This document shows positions 50,411-58,892 of a DNA stretch of 64,000 bases, in pieces; the first letter of the stretch is position 1, and each line of letters opens with the position of its first letter. Source of the stretch: Deltaproteobacteria bacterium. GTDB taxonomy: Bacteria > Desulfobacterota > Desulfobacteria > Desulfobacterales > Desulfatibacillaceae. The position numbers and the translations under genes were made by a program. The stretch spans positions 146,791-210,790 of the forward strand of contig JACRLG010000028.1 of NCBI GenBank assembly GCA_016235345.1, written 5' to 3'. Below the pieces are notes generated by a model. That model had not been told where the DNA came from. It saw nothing but the letters and a program-made list of their open reading frames with translations, and searched no databases.

Positions 50411-50447
50411 AAAATCGGCGGCAAACATTTCCACCGAACAGGAACTT

Positions 50448-51164
50448 ATGAAGTTATCCATAGTAATCCCCGTCTACAACGAAAAAACCACCATCACCCG
50501 CGTACTGGACAAGGTCCTGTCCATACCCTTTCCGTACGAGACTGAAATCATAGTGGTGGACGACGGCTCCACGGACGGCACGGCCCGGCTAATAAAAGAA
50601 TACGGGCGCGACAACATAATCAAGAAGCACACCAGCCTCATCAACCTGGGAAAGGGCGCGGCGGTGCGCTTCGGGCTGGAGTACGCCGAGGGCGACTGGG
50701 TGATCATCCAGGACGCCGACCTGGAACTCGATCCGGCGGACATCTTGAAAATCGTCTCCGCCATGCAGGAAACCGGGGCTGACGCCGTTTACGGCTCGCG
50801 CTTCGCCGGGGGCCGCCTCCGTTTCAAAAATGCGTCCTTCGCCAACATTTTGGCCAACAAGGTGATGACCGGCTACACCAATTTTTTATATGGCGGACAC
50901 CTCACCGACATGTCCACCGCCTACAAGCTCATACGCGCCGACGCCCTTAAAAGGATACGCTTGAAGTGCATAGGCTTCGAGTTCGAGCCTGAAATCACCG
51001 CCAAACTCCTTCGCCTTGGTTACACAATCCGCGAAGTCCCCATAGCCTACCAGCCCAGGACCACCAAAGAGGGCAAGAAGATCGCCTGGTGGGACGGGTT
51101 CAAGTACCTCTATTACCTCACCAAGTACAGGATCGTTTCGCCCGCCAAACTCGTAAGGGGCTGA
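50448..51164 (+). CDS. Family 2 glycosyltransferase, DPM1-like
   Basis: A 238-residue GT-A enzyme. It has SIVIPVYNEKTTI, IIVVDDGSTDGT, NLGKGAAVRFGLEYA, QDADLELDP (DxD-type metal site) and GSRFAGG, ending in SMTAYK-like DMSTAYKLIRADAL and EPEITAKLLRLGY. The family adds sugars from nucleotide sugars to polyprenyl phosphates (DPM1, ArnC-like). No membrane helices follow, so it is the soluble type. It lies 37 bp after the kinase and before tatB. Confidence 0.85.
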   Translation: MKLSIVIPVYNEKTTITRVLDKVLSIPFPYETEIIVVDDGSTDGTARLIKEYGRDNIIKKHTSLINLGKGAAVRFGLEYAEGDWVIIQDADLELDPADILKIVSAMQETGADAVYGSRFAGGRLRFKNASFANILANKVMTGYTNFLYGGHLTDMSTAYKLIRADALKRIRLKCIGFEFEPEITAKLLRLGYTIREVPIAYQPRTTKEGKKIAWWDGFKYLYYLTKYRIVSPAKLVRG

Positions 51165-51256
51165 CGGGCGGCGGAGCTTCTTGACACGACCGGGCAAAAA
51201 GCCTACCCTGCCGGACGGTGGTTTCAGCGCGGTTTCATCAACCGGCGGAGTGGCGC

Positions 51257-51592
51257 ATGTTCGGCATCGGAATGTCTGAGCTTTTTCTTATCCTGGCGGT
51301 GGCCCTTATAGTGGTGGGCCCCAAGAAGATGCCGGAAATCGCCCGGCTTCTGGGGCGGGGCTTTTCCGAGTTCCGCAAGGCCAGCCAGACCTTGAGGGAA
51401 GCCATAGACGTGCAGTCGGAAAAGGCCGGTTTCAAGGGGGCCTTTTCGGATATAAAGGACACCGTGGCCGACGCCGTAAGCGAGGTCCCGAAACCGGGGC
51501 ATGAGCCTTCGCCATCGGCTTTCGTTCAGCCCACGGGCGGCCCTGAGTCGGACGAGACCGCCGGGACGGATGAAAAAAATCATGGACAGTAA
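51257..51592 (+). CDS. tatB: Twin-arginine translocase TatB
   Basis: A 111-residue protein. One N-terminal helix (MFGIGMSELFLILAVALIVVG) precedes the conserved GPKKMPEIARLLGR, an amphipathic helix (FSEFRKASQTLREAID) and a polar, Pro-rich tail. Length and ELFLI start favour TatB over TatA. GGAG lies upstream of ATG 51257. It overlaps tatC by 23 bp, so both are made together. Confidence 0.87.
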   Translation: MFGIGMSELFLILAVALIVVGPKKMPEIARLLGRGFSEFRKASQTLREAIDVQSEKAGFKGAFSDIKDTVADAVSEVPKPGHEPSPSAFVQPTGGPESDETAGTDEKNHGQ

Positions 51593-52400
51593 ACCCGATC
51601 CCGGCACGGAAGCCGAATCCCCCCAAGCGGAGGAGCAAGGCGGCCTCACCTTCATGGATCATCTGGTGGAGTTGAGGCGAAGGCTCATCATCTGCGCCCT
51701 GGCCGTGGGGGTGGGCTTTTTCGGGGCCTACGCCGTAAAGGAGTACATATTCGAGATAATGGCCTGGCCTTTGATTCAGGCCCTTCCCGACACGGACCAC
51801 GCCCTCATTTTCACCAACCTCGTCGAACCCTTCATGGTTTACTTGAAGCTCTCCTTCGCGGCGGGCATCGTTCTGGCCCTTCCCGTTATCATGCACCAGG
51901 TGTGGATGTTCATCGGCCCCGGCCTTTACTCCCACGAAAAGAGGATGATCTTCCCCTTAGTCTTCCTCTCCTGCCTATTTTTCGCCGCCGGGGCAGCCTT
52001 CGGCTATTTCGTGGTCTTCCCCTTCGGTTTCAAGGCCCTTATCGAGTTCGCGGGGCCTTCCATGTCCGCCTTTCCCTCGGTGAAGGAATACTACGGCCTG
52101 GTTTCCAAGATGCTCCTGGTCTTCGGGCTCATTTTCGAGCTTCCTCTTTTCATAAGCGTTTTCGCGCGGTTCGGGCTCGTCACCCCGGCCTTTCTGCGAA
52201 AAAACAGGCGCTATGCCATCCTGATCATTTTTGTGGCTGCTGCCATACTCACCCCGCCGGACGTGTTTTCCCAATTGCTCATGGCCTTGCCCCTTCTGGT
52301 TTTATACGAGGCGGGAATTCTGGGCGCGGTTATTTTCGGCAGGGCCAGGGAAAAGGCGGAGCCGCCCGACCCGGAGCCTTCTCCGGAAAACCCGGCCTAA
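51570..52400 (+). CDS. tatC: Twin-arginine translocase TatC
   Basis: A six-helix inner-membrane protein. The conserved signature is FMDHLVELRRRLI near the N-terminus, then FTNLVEPFMVYLKLSF, PVIMHQVWMFIGPGLY and FVVFPFGFKAL. It recognises twin-Arg signal peptides and assembles with TatB. Start is 51570 or 51582 (both ATG). It supports export of folded redox proteins, some of which could later leave by the type II system. Confidence 0.92.
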   Translation: MKKIMDSKPDPGTEAESPQAEEQGGLTFMDHLVELRRRLIICALAVGVGFFGAYAVKEYIFEIMAWPLIQALPDTDHALIFTNLVEPFMVYLKLSFAAGIVLALPVIMHQVWMFIGPGLYSHEKRMIFPLVFLSCLFFAAGAAFGYFVVFPFGFKALIEFAGPSMSAFPSVKEYYGLVSKMLLVFGLIFELPLFISVFARFGLVTPAFLRKNRRYAILIIFVAAAILTPPDVFSQLLMALPLLVLYEAGILGAVIFGRAREKAEPPDPEPSPENPA

Positions 52401-52438
52401 GCCGCCTTGCGCGATGCCTGTCAACGGAGGAACCACCC

Positions 52439-53032
52439 ATGGGATGGTACATCGAAGTACTGAAAAAATACGCCGTTTTCAAAGGCCGGGCGCGTAGGGC
52501 CGAATACTGGTATTTCATCCTGTTCAACCTAATCGTCAGCGCCAGCCTCATGTTGGTGGACGGCGTCACCGGAACCTTCAGCCGTGAGGAAGGGATGGGC
52601 TTTCTGTCGGGCATATATTCCGTGGCGGTCATATTGCCGGGGATAGGGGTGTCCATCAGGCGGCTCCACGACACGGGCCAGAGCGGCTGGTATTTCGGCG
52701 TTTTCTTCATTTTCGCCTTCGCGGTGATGCTCATTATGGAGCTCTCGCCCAAAAGCCCTCTCCTGGACCCTCTGGTCCTTGTTCTGGGCGCCTTGTCCAT
52801 CGTCCTTTTGATCAATCTGGCGAAAAAGGGCCAGCCCGGGGAAAACCGCTTCGGCCCCGACCCCCTTCACGTGGATGAATTCGCCTGGGCCTACAAGAGG
52901 CCCGGCTCGCCCAGGCAGCCTGAGCAGCCGGAAGACCCCCTGGACCGCCTTGAAAGGCTCGCAAGCCTTAAAAGCCGTGGCATAATTTCAGAGGAGGAAT
53001 TCGAGGAGCAGAAGGCGAAGCTGCTCAAATAG
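52439..53032 (+). CDS. DUF805 membrane protein with C-terminal SHOCT domain
   Basis: A 197-residue protein. Its DUF805 part (MGWYIEVLKKYAVFKGRARRAEYWYFILFN, RRLHDTGQSGWYF) has four membrane helices. It ends with a SHOCT motif, DRLERLASLKSRGIISEEEFEEQKAKLL, a short helical pair often found at the end of oligomeric membrane proteins. GGAGG precedes the ATG. Function is unknown. A terminator follows. Confidence 0.85.
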   Translation: MGWYIEVLKKYAVFKGRARRAEYWYFILFNLIVSASLMLVDGVTGTFSREEGMGFLSGIYSVAVILPGIGVSIRRLHDTGQSGWYFGVFFIFAFAVMLIMELSPKSPLLDPLVLVLGALSIVLLINLAKKGQPGENRFGPDPLHVDEFAWAYKRPGSPRQPEQPEDPLDRLERLASLKSRGIISEEEFEEQKAKLLK

Positions 53033-53075
53033 ACCGCCTGCCCTTTCTTTAAAGCCCGGCCAGCCCCGGGCGGCG

Positions 53076-53122
53076 AAATTCCCCCCGCCTCTTGCTCCAC
53101 TCCGGCGCGGGGAATTTTTTTT
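53076..53122 (+). terminator. Intrinsic terminator after the DUF805 gene
   Basis: AAATTCCCC (53076-53084) pairs with GGGGAATTT (53109-53117), followed by more Ts. The loop is 24 nt. Confidence 0.65.
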
Positions 53123-53123
53123 G

Positions 53124-53159
53124 CATCAATAAAAAGTCATGCTTGACTTTTTATTGATG
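53124..53159. promoter_or_regulatory. Perfect 16-bp inverted repeat, likely TetR operator/promoter
   Basis: CATCAATAAAAAGTCA, a 4-nt spacer and TGACTTTTTATTGATG form a perfect palindrome about 95 bp before the TetR gene. The right arm contains TTGACT (53143-53148), a -35-like hexamer with TAAGAA 17 bp downstream. A repressor bound here would block RNA polymerase, so autoregulation of the TetR-methyltransferase operon is likely. Confidence 0.65.
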
Positions 53160-53253
53160 GCATATTAAGAATATTTCCATCAATATGGAACATCGCCGGA
53201 CATAAACAGTCCGGCATGATCTTTTAATCATCCAAAATCCAAGATCGGCCAAA

Positions 53254-53919
53254 ATGGGAAGCGTAAACGGTCACGGCGATTCAAAAATGCAGGACAGGGC
53301 GATAGCAACAAGGAAGGCCCTTTTGGAGGCCACCCTGGAATGCCTCGTGGAAAAGGGATACGCGGGCACCACCACCCAGGAGGTCTGCCGGAGGCTGAAG
53401 GTTTCCAGGGGGACCCTCCTGCACCATTTTGCCACCCGCGAGGAGCTGGTGACCGAGGCGGTGGAGCACGTGCTGGAAAGGACGGTGGAGCATTTCCGGG
53501 AAACCCTGGATGGCACCCTGCCGGAAAACCCCACCCTGGCCGACCTTGGCCGGGCCATGTGGGAAAAGCACTGGACCAGCGGGGTCTTTTACGCCTGGCT
53601 GGAACTGGTGGTGGCCTCCCGAACGGACCCGGTTTTAAACGAAAAGGTGAGGGAGATGGACCTTCGGTGGAGCCCCAAGTTCGACGCGGCCTGCAGAAGC
53701 GTGCTGGGCCGGGGCGCGGACGGGGTGATCTGGCTCTTCTTCCTGGCCTTGAACGCCCTTTCAATAGAAAAAATCCGCAGCGGGCCGGAAAGGCTCAACC
53801 GGTCGCTTTCCGACCTTCTGGCCCTGGCCGAAACGGCGGACCGCTTTTTCTGGAGGTTTTCGGAAACCGCGCTTCAAAACAAGGGGCAGGGGGATAAAAA
53901 AGATGCTTGTGATAGGTGA
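53254..53919 (+). CDS. TetR-family transcriptional regulator
   Basis: A 221-residue repressor-type protein. The N-terminal helix-turn-helix is RKALLEATLECLVEKGYAGTT followed by EVCRRLKVSRGTLLHHFATREELV, a canonical TetR DNA-recognition region. The rest is an all-helical ligand domain. It overlaps the methyltransferase gene at 53903 by 17 bp, so it is first in that operon and probably senses a methylated substrate or its CoA derivative. ATG 53254 is used; ATG 53287 is the alternative. Confidence 0.88.
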   Translation: MGSVNGHGDSKMQDRAIATRKALLEATLECLVEKGYAGTTTQEVCRRLKVSRGTLLHHFATREELVTEAVEHVLERTVEHFRETLDGTLPENPTLADLGRAMWEKHWTSGVFYAWLELVVASRTDPVLNEKVREMDLRWSPKFDAACRSVLGRGADGVIWLFFLALNALSIEKIRSGPERLNRSLSDLLALAETADRFFWRFSETALQNKGQGDKKDACDR

Positions 53920-54721
53920 AAAAATCAACGCCACCAGGACTAGCGTTGCCGCCGCCGTGGCCGTGCGGGACGCCGGATTCATATCCTCCCTGGCCCTTGC
54001 CCAGGCCGAAGCCGGGGCGGACGTGATAGATGTCAACGCAGGAACCGGCCAGGGCGACCCCGAAAGGGCGGCGGAAGACATGCTCTGGCTCATCCGCACG
54101 GTGGAAAAGGCCGTGAAACTGCCCCTTGCCATAGACACGGAAATACCCTCAGTCATGGGGGTGGCACTTTCATCAGTCACTCGCCCCCCGGCATGGATCA
54201 ACTCGGTCTCCGCCGAAACCAGCCGCCTGGAGAGGGTCCTGCCCCTGGCGAAAAAATTCGGCTCCCCCATTATCGCGCTTCTGATGGGAGACGATGGCAT
54301 TCCCAGGGACGCAGCCGGGCGCATGAGGGCGGCGGAAAAAATCTACGGAAAGGCCGTGGACGCGGGCATCGATCCGGCAAGGCTCTATTTCGATCCTCTG
54401 GTCATGCCGGTGGGGGCCGAAACCGGGGCCGGGGACGTGGTGCTTTCGTGCCTCTCGATGATCAAAAGGGACATGCCAGCCGCCAACACTGTCTTAGGCC
54501 TCAGCAACGTGAGCTTCGGCCTCCCGTTGCGAAGCCTTCTCAACCGGGCCTTCCTGGTCCTCTGCGCGGGCGCGGGCCTTTCGGCTGTAATTCTGGACCC
54601 TTCGGATGATACCCTCATGATGGAGATGTTCGCGGCGGAGGCGCTTCTTGGCAGGGACCCCTATTGCGGGCGCTACATAAAAGCCTATCGAAAAAGAAAC
54701 GGGAAAGGCGGGAAATCATGA
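53903..54721 (+). CDS. Methyltetrahydrofolate:corrinoid methyltransferase (MtrH/AcsE-like)
   Basis: A 272-residue pterin-binding TIM barrel of the dihydropteroate synthase-like family. MLVIGEKINATR at the start, GADVIDVNAGTG, LPLAIDTEIPSVM, NSVSAE and VLGLSNVSFGLP are the pterin and corrinoid contact loops of AcsE, MtgA and MtrH. It moves a methyl group between corrinoid protein and tetrahydrofolate. With MetFV upstream in the genome it would feed methyl groups into oxidation. It overlaps both its neighbours by 4-17 bp. Confidence 0.87.
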   Translation: MLVIGEKINATRTSVAAAVAVRDAGFISSLALAQAEAGADVIDVNAGTGQGDPERAAEDMLWLIRTVEKAVKLPLAIDTEIPSVMGVALSSVTRPPAWINSVSAETSRLERVLPLAKKFGSPIIALLMGDDGIPRDAAGRMRAAEKIYGKAVDAGIDPARLYFDPLVMPVGAETGAGDVVLSCLSMIKRDMPAANTVLGLSNVSFGLPLRSLLNRAFLVLCAGAGLSAVILDPSDDTLMMEMFAAEALLGRDPYCGRYIKAYRKRNGKGGKS

Positions 54722-55854
54722 CGATCCAAAAGCCGTTCAAAACCGGGCACAACTTCGAGGCCCTAAGAAAGGTTCTGATGCGGGAGACCAAGGGCGGGCC
54801 GGTCCCCATCATTGAACTCATGGTGGACCCGGCGGCCATGGCGAAGGTCACCGGCATCGATTCGCCCATGAGCAGCATGATGGAGCTGATGGACCTGATC
54901 GGCCCGGACGGAAAGGTGAGCGAGGAATCCCTCATGAAGGGAATTCAGCTTCTGGACCTCTCCCTGGCCTTCGCAAAAAAGGTGGGCTACGACTACGTCT
55001 TCGCCTTCCCGGTTGTCCCCACCCCCATGACCAACTTGAACGTGAGCGAATCCGAGGCGGGCGGGGTGAAGAAAAGGAACTGGCAGAACGAACACGACGG
55101 GGTGCTGAAAACCCGCGAGGATTTCAACGCCTACCCCTGGCCGTCGGTGGACGACATCCAGCTCGTCACCCTGGACTACCTTGAGCCCCAGCTTCCCGAA
55201 GGCGCGAAGATCATGCTCTTCTATTTCGGCGTGTTCGAGGTCCTGCGGCACCTGTTGGGCTTTGAGCAGACGGCCCTTAAAAGCATCCGGGAGCCGGACC
55301 TTATCGACGACATCCTGGAAAGGCTCACGGTGCTGGCCGAGGCCGCCATAGACCGGGCCATGGCCCACCCTGTGGCGGGCGCGGTCTTCTACGCCGAGGA
55401 CATGGGCTTCAACACGGGGCTCATGCTCTCGCCCAAGTTCTTCCGCAAACACCTGATTCCGCGCTTAAAGCGCCTGGCCGACGCGGCCCACAGGCACGGC
55501 AAGCCCTTTCTGCTGCACTCATGCGGCCAGGTTGACGCCCTCATGGAGGATTTCATAGAAGTGGTCGGCATAGACGGCTTTCACAGCTTCGAGGACAACA
55601 TCGAGCCCGTGGAGAGCGTCTACGCCCGCTACCACGACAGGATTTCCATCCTGGGGGGCGTGGACGTGAACCTTTTCACCAACGCCACCGAAGACGAGGT
55701 GAGGGCCAGGGTCCGCCAAATTCTTGACGCCTGCGGCCCCGGCGGGGGCTTCGCCATAGGAAGCGGAAACTCGGTCACCAACTACGCGAAAATCGAAAAC
55801 TACTACGCAATGCTGGATGAGACGGCCAAATGGAACCATAAACACGGCTTCTGA
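54718..55854 (+). CDS. UroD-family corrinoid methyltransferase (MtaA/MtbA-like)
   Basis: A 378-residue protein of the uroporphyrinogen decarboxylase-like superfamily used by methylcobamide methyltransferases. Zinc-ligand-type residues fall in HSCGQVDALM (His, Cys); GGVDVNLFTNATEDEV and FAIGSGNSVTNY are typical late strands. Substrate-side enzymes of this family demethylate compounds such as methoxy-aromatics or methyl donors onto a corrinoid protein. Whether this copy works on substrate or acceptor cannot be told. It overlaps the preceding gene by 4 bp (ATGA). Confidence 0.82.
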   Translation: MTIQKPFKTGHNFEALRKVLMRETKGGPVPIIELMVDPAAMAKVTGIDSPMSSMMELMDLIGPDGKVSEESLMKGIQLLDLSLAFAKKVGYDYVFAFPVVPTPMTNLNVSESEAGGVKKRNWQNEHDGVLKTREDFNAYPWPSVDDIQLVTLDYLEPQLPEGAKIMLFYFGVFEVLRHLLGFEQTALKSIREPDLIDDILERLTVLAEAAIDRAMAHPVAGAVFYAEDMGFNTGLMLSPKFFRKHLIPRLKRLADAAHRHGKPFLLHSCGQVDALMEDFIEVVGIDGFHSFEDNIEPVESVYARYHDRISILGGVDVNLFTNATEDEVRARVRQILDACGPGGGFAIGSGNSVTNYAKIENYYAMLDETAKWNHKHGF

Positions 55855-55978
55855 CAGGCTGGATAAAAACGCGAATCGCGGTGTCAGGCATCACCAAAAA
55901 GTCGGTCACGTACAAAAGAGTACGCTCCCTCCTTTTTGGCTCGCCTTCCTTGCGCTTCATCGTTTTTATCCAGCCTGT
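55854..55978. repeat. Palindromic intergenic element, copy D
   Basis: A 125-bp element with perfect 18-bp ends, ACAGGCTGGATAAAAACG / CGTTTTTATCCAGCCTGT. The centre is CACGTACAAAAGAGTACG, and CCTTGCGCTTCATCG is shared with other copies in the opposite orientation. It starts in the stop codon of the UroD-like gene and separates it from the corrinoid protein gene of the same operon, so it could tune the relative expression of the two. Confidence 0.78.
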
Positions 55979-56030
55979 GCAAGCGAACGCTGAAGGTCGA
56001 AAAGCCAGTTACGGAAGGAGATCAAAAATA

Positions 56031-56654
56031 ATGGACGAGCTTAAGCAGATGGTTGTGGACGGCAGGGAGGATTTGGTCCCTGCAAGGGTTCAGGCCCTTC
56101 TGGACAAGGGAGTCGGCGTCGAGGAAATCATGAAGCAGGCCCTCATACCCGCCATGGACGAGGTGGGCGGCTTGTTCCAGAAAGGCGAAATCTACCTTCC
56201 GGAAATGCTGGTGGCCGCAGAAGCCATGAAAAGCGGCATGAAGGTTCTGGAACCCCTTATTAAAGGAAGCGGGGTGAAGCCCATCGGCAAGGCGGTTCTG
56301 GGCACCATGAGCGGGGACATGCACGACATAGGCAAGAACCTCGTGATAATGAGCCTGGAAGGCGCGGGCTTCACGGTGATCGATCTCGGCATGGACGTCA
56401 GCCCTTCTGCCTTCGCGGAAGCCGTCAAAACCCACCGGCCCCAGGTGGTGGGCCTAAGCGCCCTTCTTTCCAGCACCATGCCCTTCATGAAAAAGGCCAT
56501 AGAGGCCATCACAGCATCCGGCCTCCGGGAAACCGTAAAGATAATGGTGGGCGGCGCGCCGGTGAACCAGGCCTTCGCCACTGAAATCGGGGCAGATTTC
56601 TATGGCAGGGATTCGGTGGCCGGAAAAAACTTCGCCGTAAAAGCCTGCGCCTGA
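56031..56654 (+). CDS. Corrinoid methyl-carrier protein
   Basis: A 207-residue B12-binding protein. The N-terminal helical cap (about 1-85) is followed by a Rossmann domain with GTMSGDMHDIGKNLV (the DxHxxG cobalt-ligand motif), GLSALLSSTMPFMKK and VGGAPVNQAFATEIGADFYG. It carries the methyl group between the UroD-like and MtrH-like enzymes. GGAAGGAG lies upstream of ATG 56031. Longer in-frame readings start inside the palindromic element and are rejected. A corrinoid-activating protein (RamA-type) is not in the window. Confidence 0.92.
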   Translation: MDELKQMVVDGREDLVPARVQALLDKGVGVEEIMKQALIPAMDEVGGLFQKGEIYLPEMLVAAEAMKSGMKVLEPLIKGSGVKPIGKAVLGTMSGDMHDIGKNLVIMSLEGAGFTVIDLGMDVSPSAFAEAVKTHRPQVVGLSALLSSTMPFMKKAIEAITASGLRETVKIMVGGAPVNQAFATEIGADFYGRDSVAGKNFAVKACA

Positions 56655-56674
56655 CCTTCCGTTTCGCCCGCCTT

Positions 56675-56703
56675 GCGTCCCCGGCTTTTCATGCCGGGGA
56701 CGC
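56675..56703 (+). terminator. Strong hairpin after the corrinoid operon
   Basis: GCGTCCCCGGC / GCCGGGGACGC is a perfect 11-bp stem with a 7-nt loop, 20 bp after the stop codon. It lacks a T-run, so it may slow RNA decay as much as stop transcription. The rest of the 56655-56881 gap has no gene. Confidence 0.5.
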
Positions 56704-56881
56704 GAGACAAGACCCGCTAAATCACGCTCTCTTTCTTCATCACCTGCCCGCGTCATTTTTCGTTATTGCATCCTTTCCGCGTTTGGCCTTAGAATGCCCG
56801 TGTTTGTTTCCTTACCCATCCCTGTTTTCCATGCTCCCGTTTTTCGCGGCCCGGACCGCCGTCACGATTCAAGGAACCGCA

Positions 56882-57997
56882 ATGCACCTTTTTGACGACA
56901 AGCGCGCCCTGATCGAAAAACTGAGGTTTTTCGCAAGGGTGTGGGTTCCCTTCCACGTTCTGATCTTTTCGGTTCTCCGCACCTACCTGGAAACGGTCCA
57001 TTTCGAGGAGACGGCCCGGTATTCCTTCTACCGCTCGACCCATCACGTGTTCTGGTTTGCCACCATAATCCTGTTTGCGGTGCTTTTCCTCAACCTTGTC
57101 ACAAGGGTTCAGGTGAAAAGGCTTATCTGGTTCGGCCTTGGAATGCACGCCATCCTTCTGCCCATACTCTGGGCCTGGCTCACCGGCCACAAGCTGGCCC
57201 TGGCGTACCATCCGTCCACTTATCATGAAATGTTCCGGGATATGCTGACCTTCGTGTGGACCGCCCCCCACAACAGGCCGGTAATGCTGGACGGCGGGCT
57301 GGGCCTCTCAAGCATGGCACTTCTGGCCTATTTTTATACGCGCTCGTGGAAGAGGTTCTTCATAATCGGCATTATGAGCCTCGCCCTTGTCAATTTTTTC
57401 GCCGTCGTCCTCATCGGGCCGCCCACGGCTGAGAACGCCTTCATAAAAATCGGGAGCGCCTGGACCTACGACCCCTTCATAAGCGCCTTTTTCGTTTTCG
57501 TCTCCTTCTGGACCCTGGTGGCCGTGATGGCCAGGGCGGGCCTTTTTTCCGAAGACAGGCGCATCTGGGCGGGCTGTGCGCTCTTGGGCGTTTCCGGGTG
57601 GGCGGTTTTTTCCCTGGCCGCCTATGGGGCCGGATGGTTCCCCTATCCCTACGACGCCTTCATGACGGGCTTTCCAATGGGTTTCTGCCTGTTTCTTCTG
57701 GCCAGGGTGGCCATGTGGATGGCCGGACGCCCCGGAAACCAGTGGGCCCTGGGCCTCTTCCTCCTGGCCCTTGCCTGCCAGGCGGCGGTCTTTTCACCCA
57801 TTTACGCGGGAAACCACGAGGATTTCACCTATATGCCCAAGCCCGTGCGGGTATGGGCCAGGAACAGGGAGCCCTTTTCCAGGCTGAGGCTTCTGCCCGG
57901 AAGCAGGTTCGACTTTTCCGATCAGGAAATGTCGCCTTATTCTTTCGATCCACCACCAGAAAACGACCCGGAACAGGATTATGGCCAGGGGCCTTAA
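56882..57997 (+). CDS. Polytopic membrane protein of unknown function
   Basis: A 371-residue protein with about nine predicted membrane helices (e.g. FWFATIILFAVLFLNLV, FFIIGIMSLALVNFFAVVLIG, AFFVFVSFWTLVAVMA, GFCLFLLARVAMWMAG). It has a soluble C-terminal tail rich in Pro and acids. ATG 56882 with AAGGA upstream is preferred over an ATG 99 bp earlier. It overlaps a UbiA-family gene by 17 bp, so it probably works in the same lipid or quinone pathway. No family signature is recognised. Confidence 0.7.
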   Translation: MHLFDDKRALIEKLRFFARVWVPFHVLIFSVLRTYLETVHFEETARYSFYRSTHHVFWFATIILFAVLFLNLVTRVQVKRLIWFGLGMHAILLPILWAWLTGHKLALAYHPSTYHEMFRDMLTFVWTAPHNRPVMLDGGLGLSSMALLAYFYTRSWKRFFIIGIMSLALVNFFAVVLIGPPTAENAFIKIGSAWTYDPFISAFFVFVSFWTLVAVMARAGLFSEDRRIWAGCALLGVSGWAVFSLAAYGAGWFPYPYDAFMTGFPMGFCLFLLARVAMWMAGRPGNQWALGLFLLALACQAAVFSPIYAGNHEDFTYMPKPVRVWARNREPFSRLRLLPGSRFDFSDQEMSPYSFDPPPENDPEQDYGQGP

Positions 57998-58892
57998 GTC
58001 TTTTTTCACAAACAGATCCGTTAGAGCATCCATAAGGGTGGCCGTGAACCATTTGCGCCTTTTCCGGTCGGACGCAGCGGTCTTCTCCTTCGGCTCCTTT
58101 CTCGCCGGGGGGATGATCGCGCCGGTTCTTACGCTCAATTTTGCCGAAGCAGGTCTGGTAACGCTGGTTTCCGCCAATTTCTGTTACAGTTTCAACGCCT
58201 GGACGGACAGGGAAAGCGACCGGATCAACAAGCCCCACCGGCCCATCCCGGCGGGCGAGGTGACCGGTGAGGCGGCCCTTCGTTACAGCATGGCCCTTTT
58301 CGTGATTTCTCTTGGCTATCCCTTTCTGGTGGCGAAAAGCGCGGCAAGCCTGTTCTGGTTCCTGGTGATTCCGTTTCTGGGGCTTTTTTACTCGGCCCGT
58401 CCGGTGCGCCTTAAAAACAGGCCGCCCTTTTCGGTGCTCACCGTGGCCGCCGGGCTCACCATTCCCTTCATCCTGGGCTATATCCAGGCAGGGGGCGGAG
58501 GGGATCTCAACTTTTTTTTCATGTCGGTTTTTTTGTTCTGCGCCTCCCTTGTGGGCTTGAAGGACATAGAGGACGAAAAGGGCGACACTGCGGTGGGGGA
58601 GGCCAACCTTTATCACAGGTATAAAACGCGGCTTCTGGACATTTCCCTGGCTGGCCTCGCCATCACCGTACTTTTCTCGTTTCTTTTGCCCATGCCGCAA
58701 AAGCTCTTCCTTTTCATGGCCGGGCAGAGCATGGGGGCGGCGGCCTGCATCCTTGTCCACAGGTTTTTTGTACTGAACCGGGCCCGCCTTTACCGAAGGG
58801 TCATCAAGACCGTGATGGCGGTGGGGACCGTGTTCTGGTTAATTATTTTGACCGAAGGCTTTACGGGAAACGCCTCCGTGTCCTTTTTCTGA
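57981..58892 (+). CDS. UbiA-family prenyltransferase
   Basis: A 303-residue membrane protein with about eight helices. It carries both Asp-rich motifs: NAWTDRESDRINKPHRPIPAG (NxxxDxxxD) and GLKDIEDEKGD. The family attaches prenyl chains to quinone precursors, haem, glycerol phosphates or homogentisate. The second motif here resembles that of archaeal-type geranylgeranylglyceryl phosphate synthases and chlorophyll synthases more than UbiA proper. Start overlaps the previous gene, indicating an operon of two. Confidence 0.82.
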   Translation: MARGLKSFFTNRSVRASIRVAVNHLRLFRSDAAVFSFGSFLAGGMIAPVLTLNFAEAGLVTLVSANFCYSFNAWTDRESDRINKPHRPIPAGEVTGEAALRYSMALFVISLGYPFLVAKSAASLFWFLVIPFLGLFYSARPVRLKNRPPFSVLTVAAGLTIPFILGYIQAGGGGDLNFFFMSVFLFCASLVGLKDIEDEKGDTAVGEANLYHRYKTRLLDISLAGLAITVLFSFLLPMPQKLFLFMAGQSMGAAACILVHRFFVLNRARLYRRVIKTVMAVGTVFWLIILTEGFTGNASVSFF

